NCBI GenBank assembly: GCA_027024625.1
Contig: JALVRY010000194.1
Location: forward strand, 1-5,549
Direction: 5' to 3'
DNA from: Thiotrichaceae bacterium
GTDB taxonomy: Bacteria; Pseudomonadota; Gammaproteobacteria; Thiotrichales; Thiotrichaceae
Length of the DNA stretch: 5,549 nt
Shown: in pieces, positions 5,464 to 5,549 of the stretch
Layout of the letters: each line of letters begins with the position of its first letter
Numbering within the stretch: position 1 is the first letter of the stretch
The notes under the pieces: model-generated
Told to the model about the DNA's origin: nothing
What the model saw: only the letters and a program-made list of their open reading frames with translations
Databases searched by the model: none
Program-made: the position numbers and the translations under genes

Positions 5464-5549
5464 TGCCTGAAATTCGTAACTTTACGCTGAACTTTGGCCC
5501 TGCTCACCCTGCTGCACATGGTGTGTTGCGACTCATCTTAGAAATGGAT
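5463..5549 (+). CDS. nuoD: NADH-quinone oxidoreductase subunit D, N-terminal part (cut by window end)
   Basis: The first 29 codons of the 49-kDa-type subunit are present; the gene runs off the window. The start reads [20 protein letters not shown], the family's N-terminal signature, with the HPAAHG histidines (His15, His19) that belong to the loop lining the quinone site. Most betaproteobacterial versions I recall read FGPQHPAAHG; here the Q is A, a mild variation. The ATG overlaps the last base of the nuoC TAA stop (TAATG), and the only purine-rich site (GAGG) is about ten bases upstream, so initiation probably relies on coupling to nuoC. Confidence 0.96.
   Translation, partial: MPEIRNFTLNFGPAHPAAHGVLRLILEMD

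Overview
The window looks like chromosome from a low-GC betaproteobacterium, most likely a Burkholderiales/Alcaligenaceae-type organism (inference). The clues are separate nuoC and nuoD rather than the fused enteric nuoCD, NuoB and NuoC sequences that read like the Burkholderiales/Neisseriales versions, and clearly AT-rich DNA. I see no phage, plasmid, CRISPR, toxin-antitoxin or defence genes and no RNA genes.

Layout. Positions 1-147 hold no gene, only a weak two-way terminator candidate. A minus-strand gene for a PBP4-type D-Ala-D-Ala carboxypeptidase/endopeptidase (dacB, 148-1815) is divergent from a plus-strand rlpA-family gene (2177-3004). Both products carry lipoprotein signals and both act on peptidoglycan. 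The 361-nt gap between them has no convincing gene but contains several inverted repeats, the largest almost exactly in its middle (1960-2022). Directly at the rlpA stop codon sits a 159-bp MITE-like palindromic element (3005-3163) with perfect 18-bp terminal inverted repeats and TTAA on both sides. A strong two-way terminator (3200-3230) then separates rlpA from a convergent minus-strand gene for a small GlsB/YeaQ/YmgE-type membrane protein (3275-3538). After a gene-free stretch with a candidate promoter comes the start of the respiratory complex I operon: nuoA, nuoB, nuoC and the first 29 codons of nuoD, each overlapping the next by 10, 4 and 1 nt.

Function. The left half concerns cell-wall remodelling: PBP4 cleaves peptide cross-links and RlpA-type proteins act on glycan strands at division sites. 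The right half is energy metabolism: NuoA is a membrane subunit, and NuoB, NuoC and NuoD form the connecting module carrying cluster N2 and the quinone site.

Most unusual points. (1) The RlpA-family protein contains two double-psi beta-barrel domains that align to each other with a constant offset; the first is degenerate, and both lack the acidic residue expected three positions after the conserved Glu. (2) The MITE-like element shares its target TTAA with the rlpA stop codon. (3) A long inverted repeat lies at the midpoint of the dacB/rlpA divergent region. I found no wholly new multi-gene system here.
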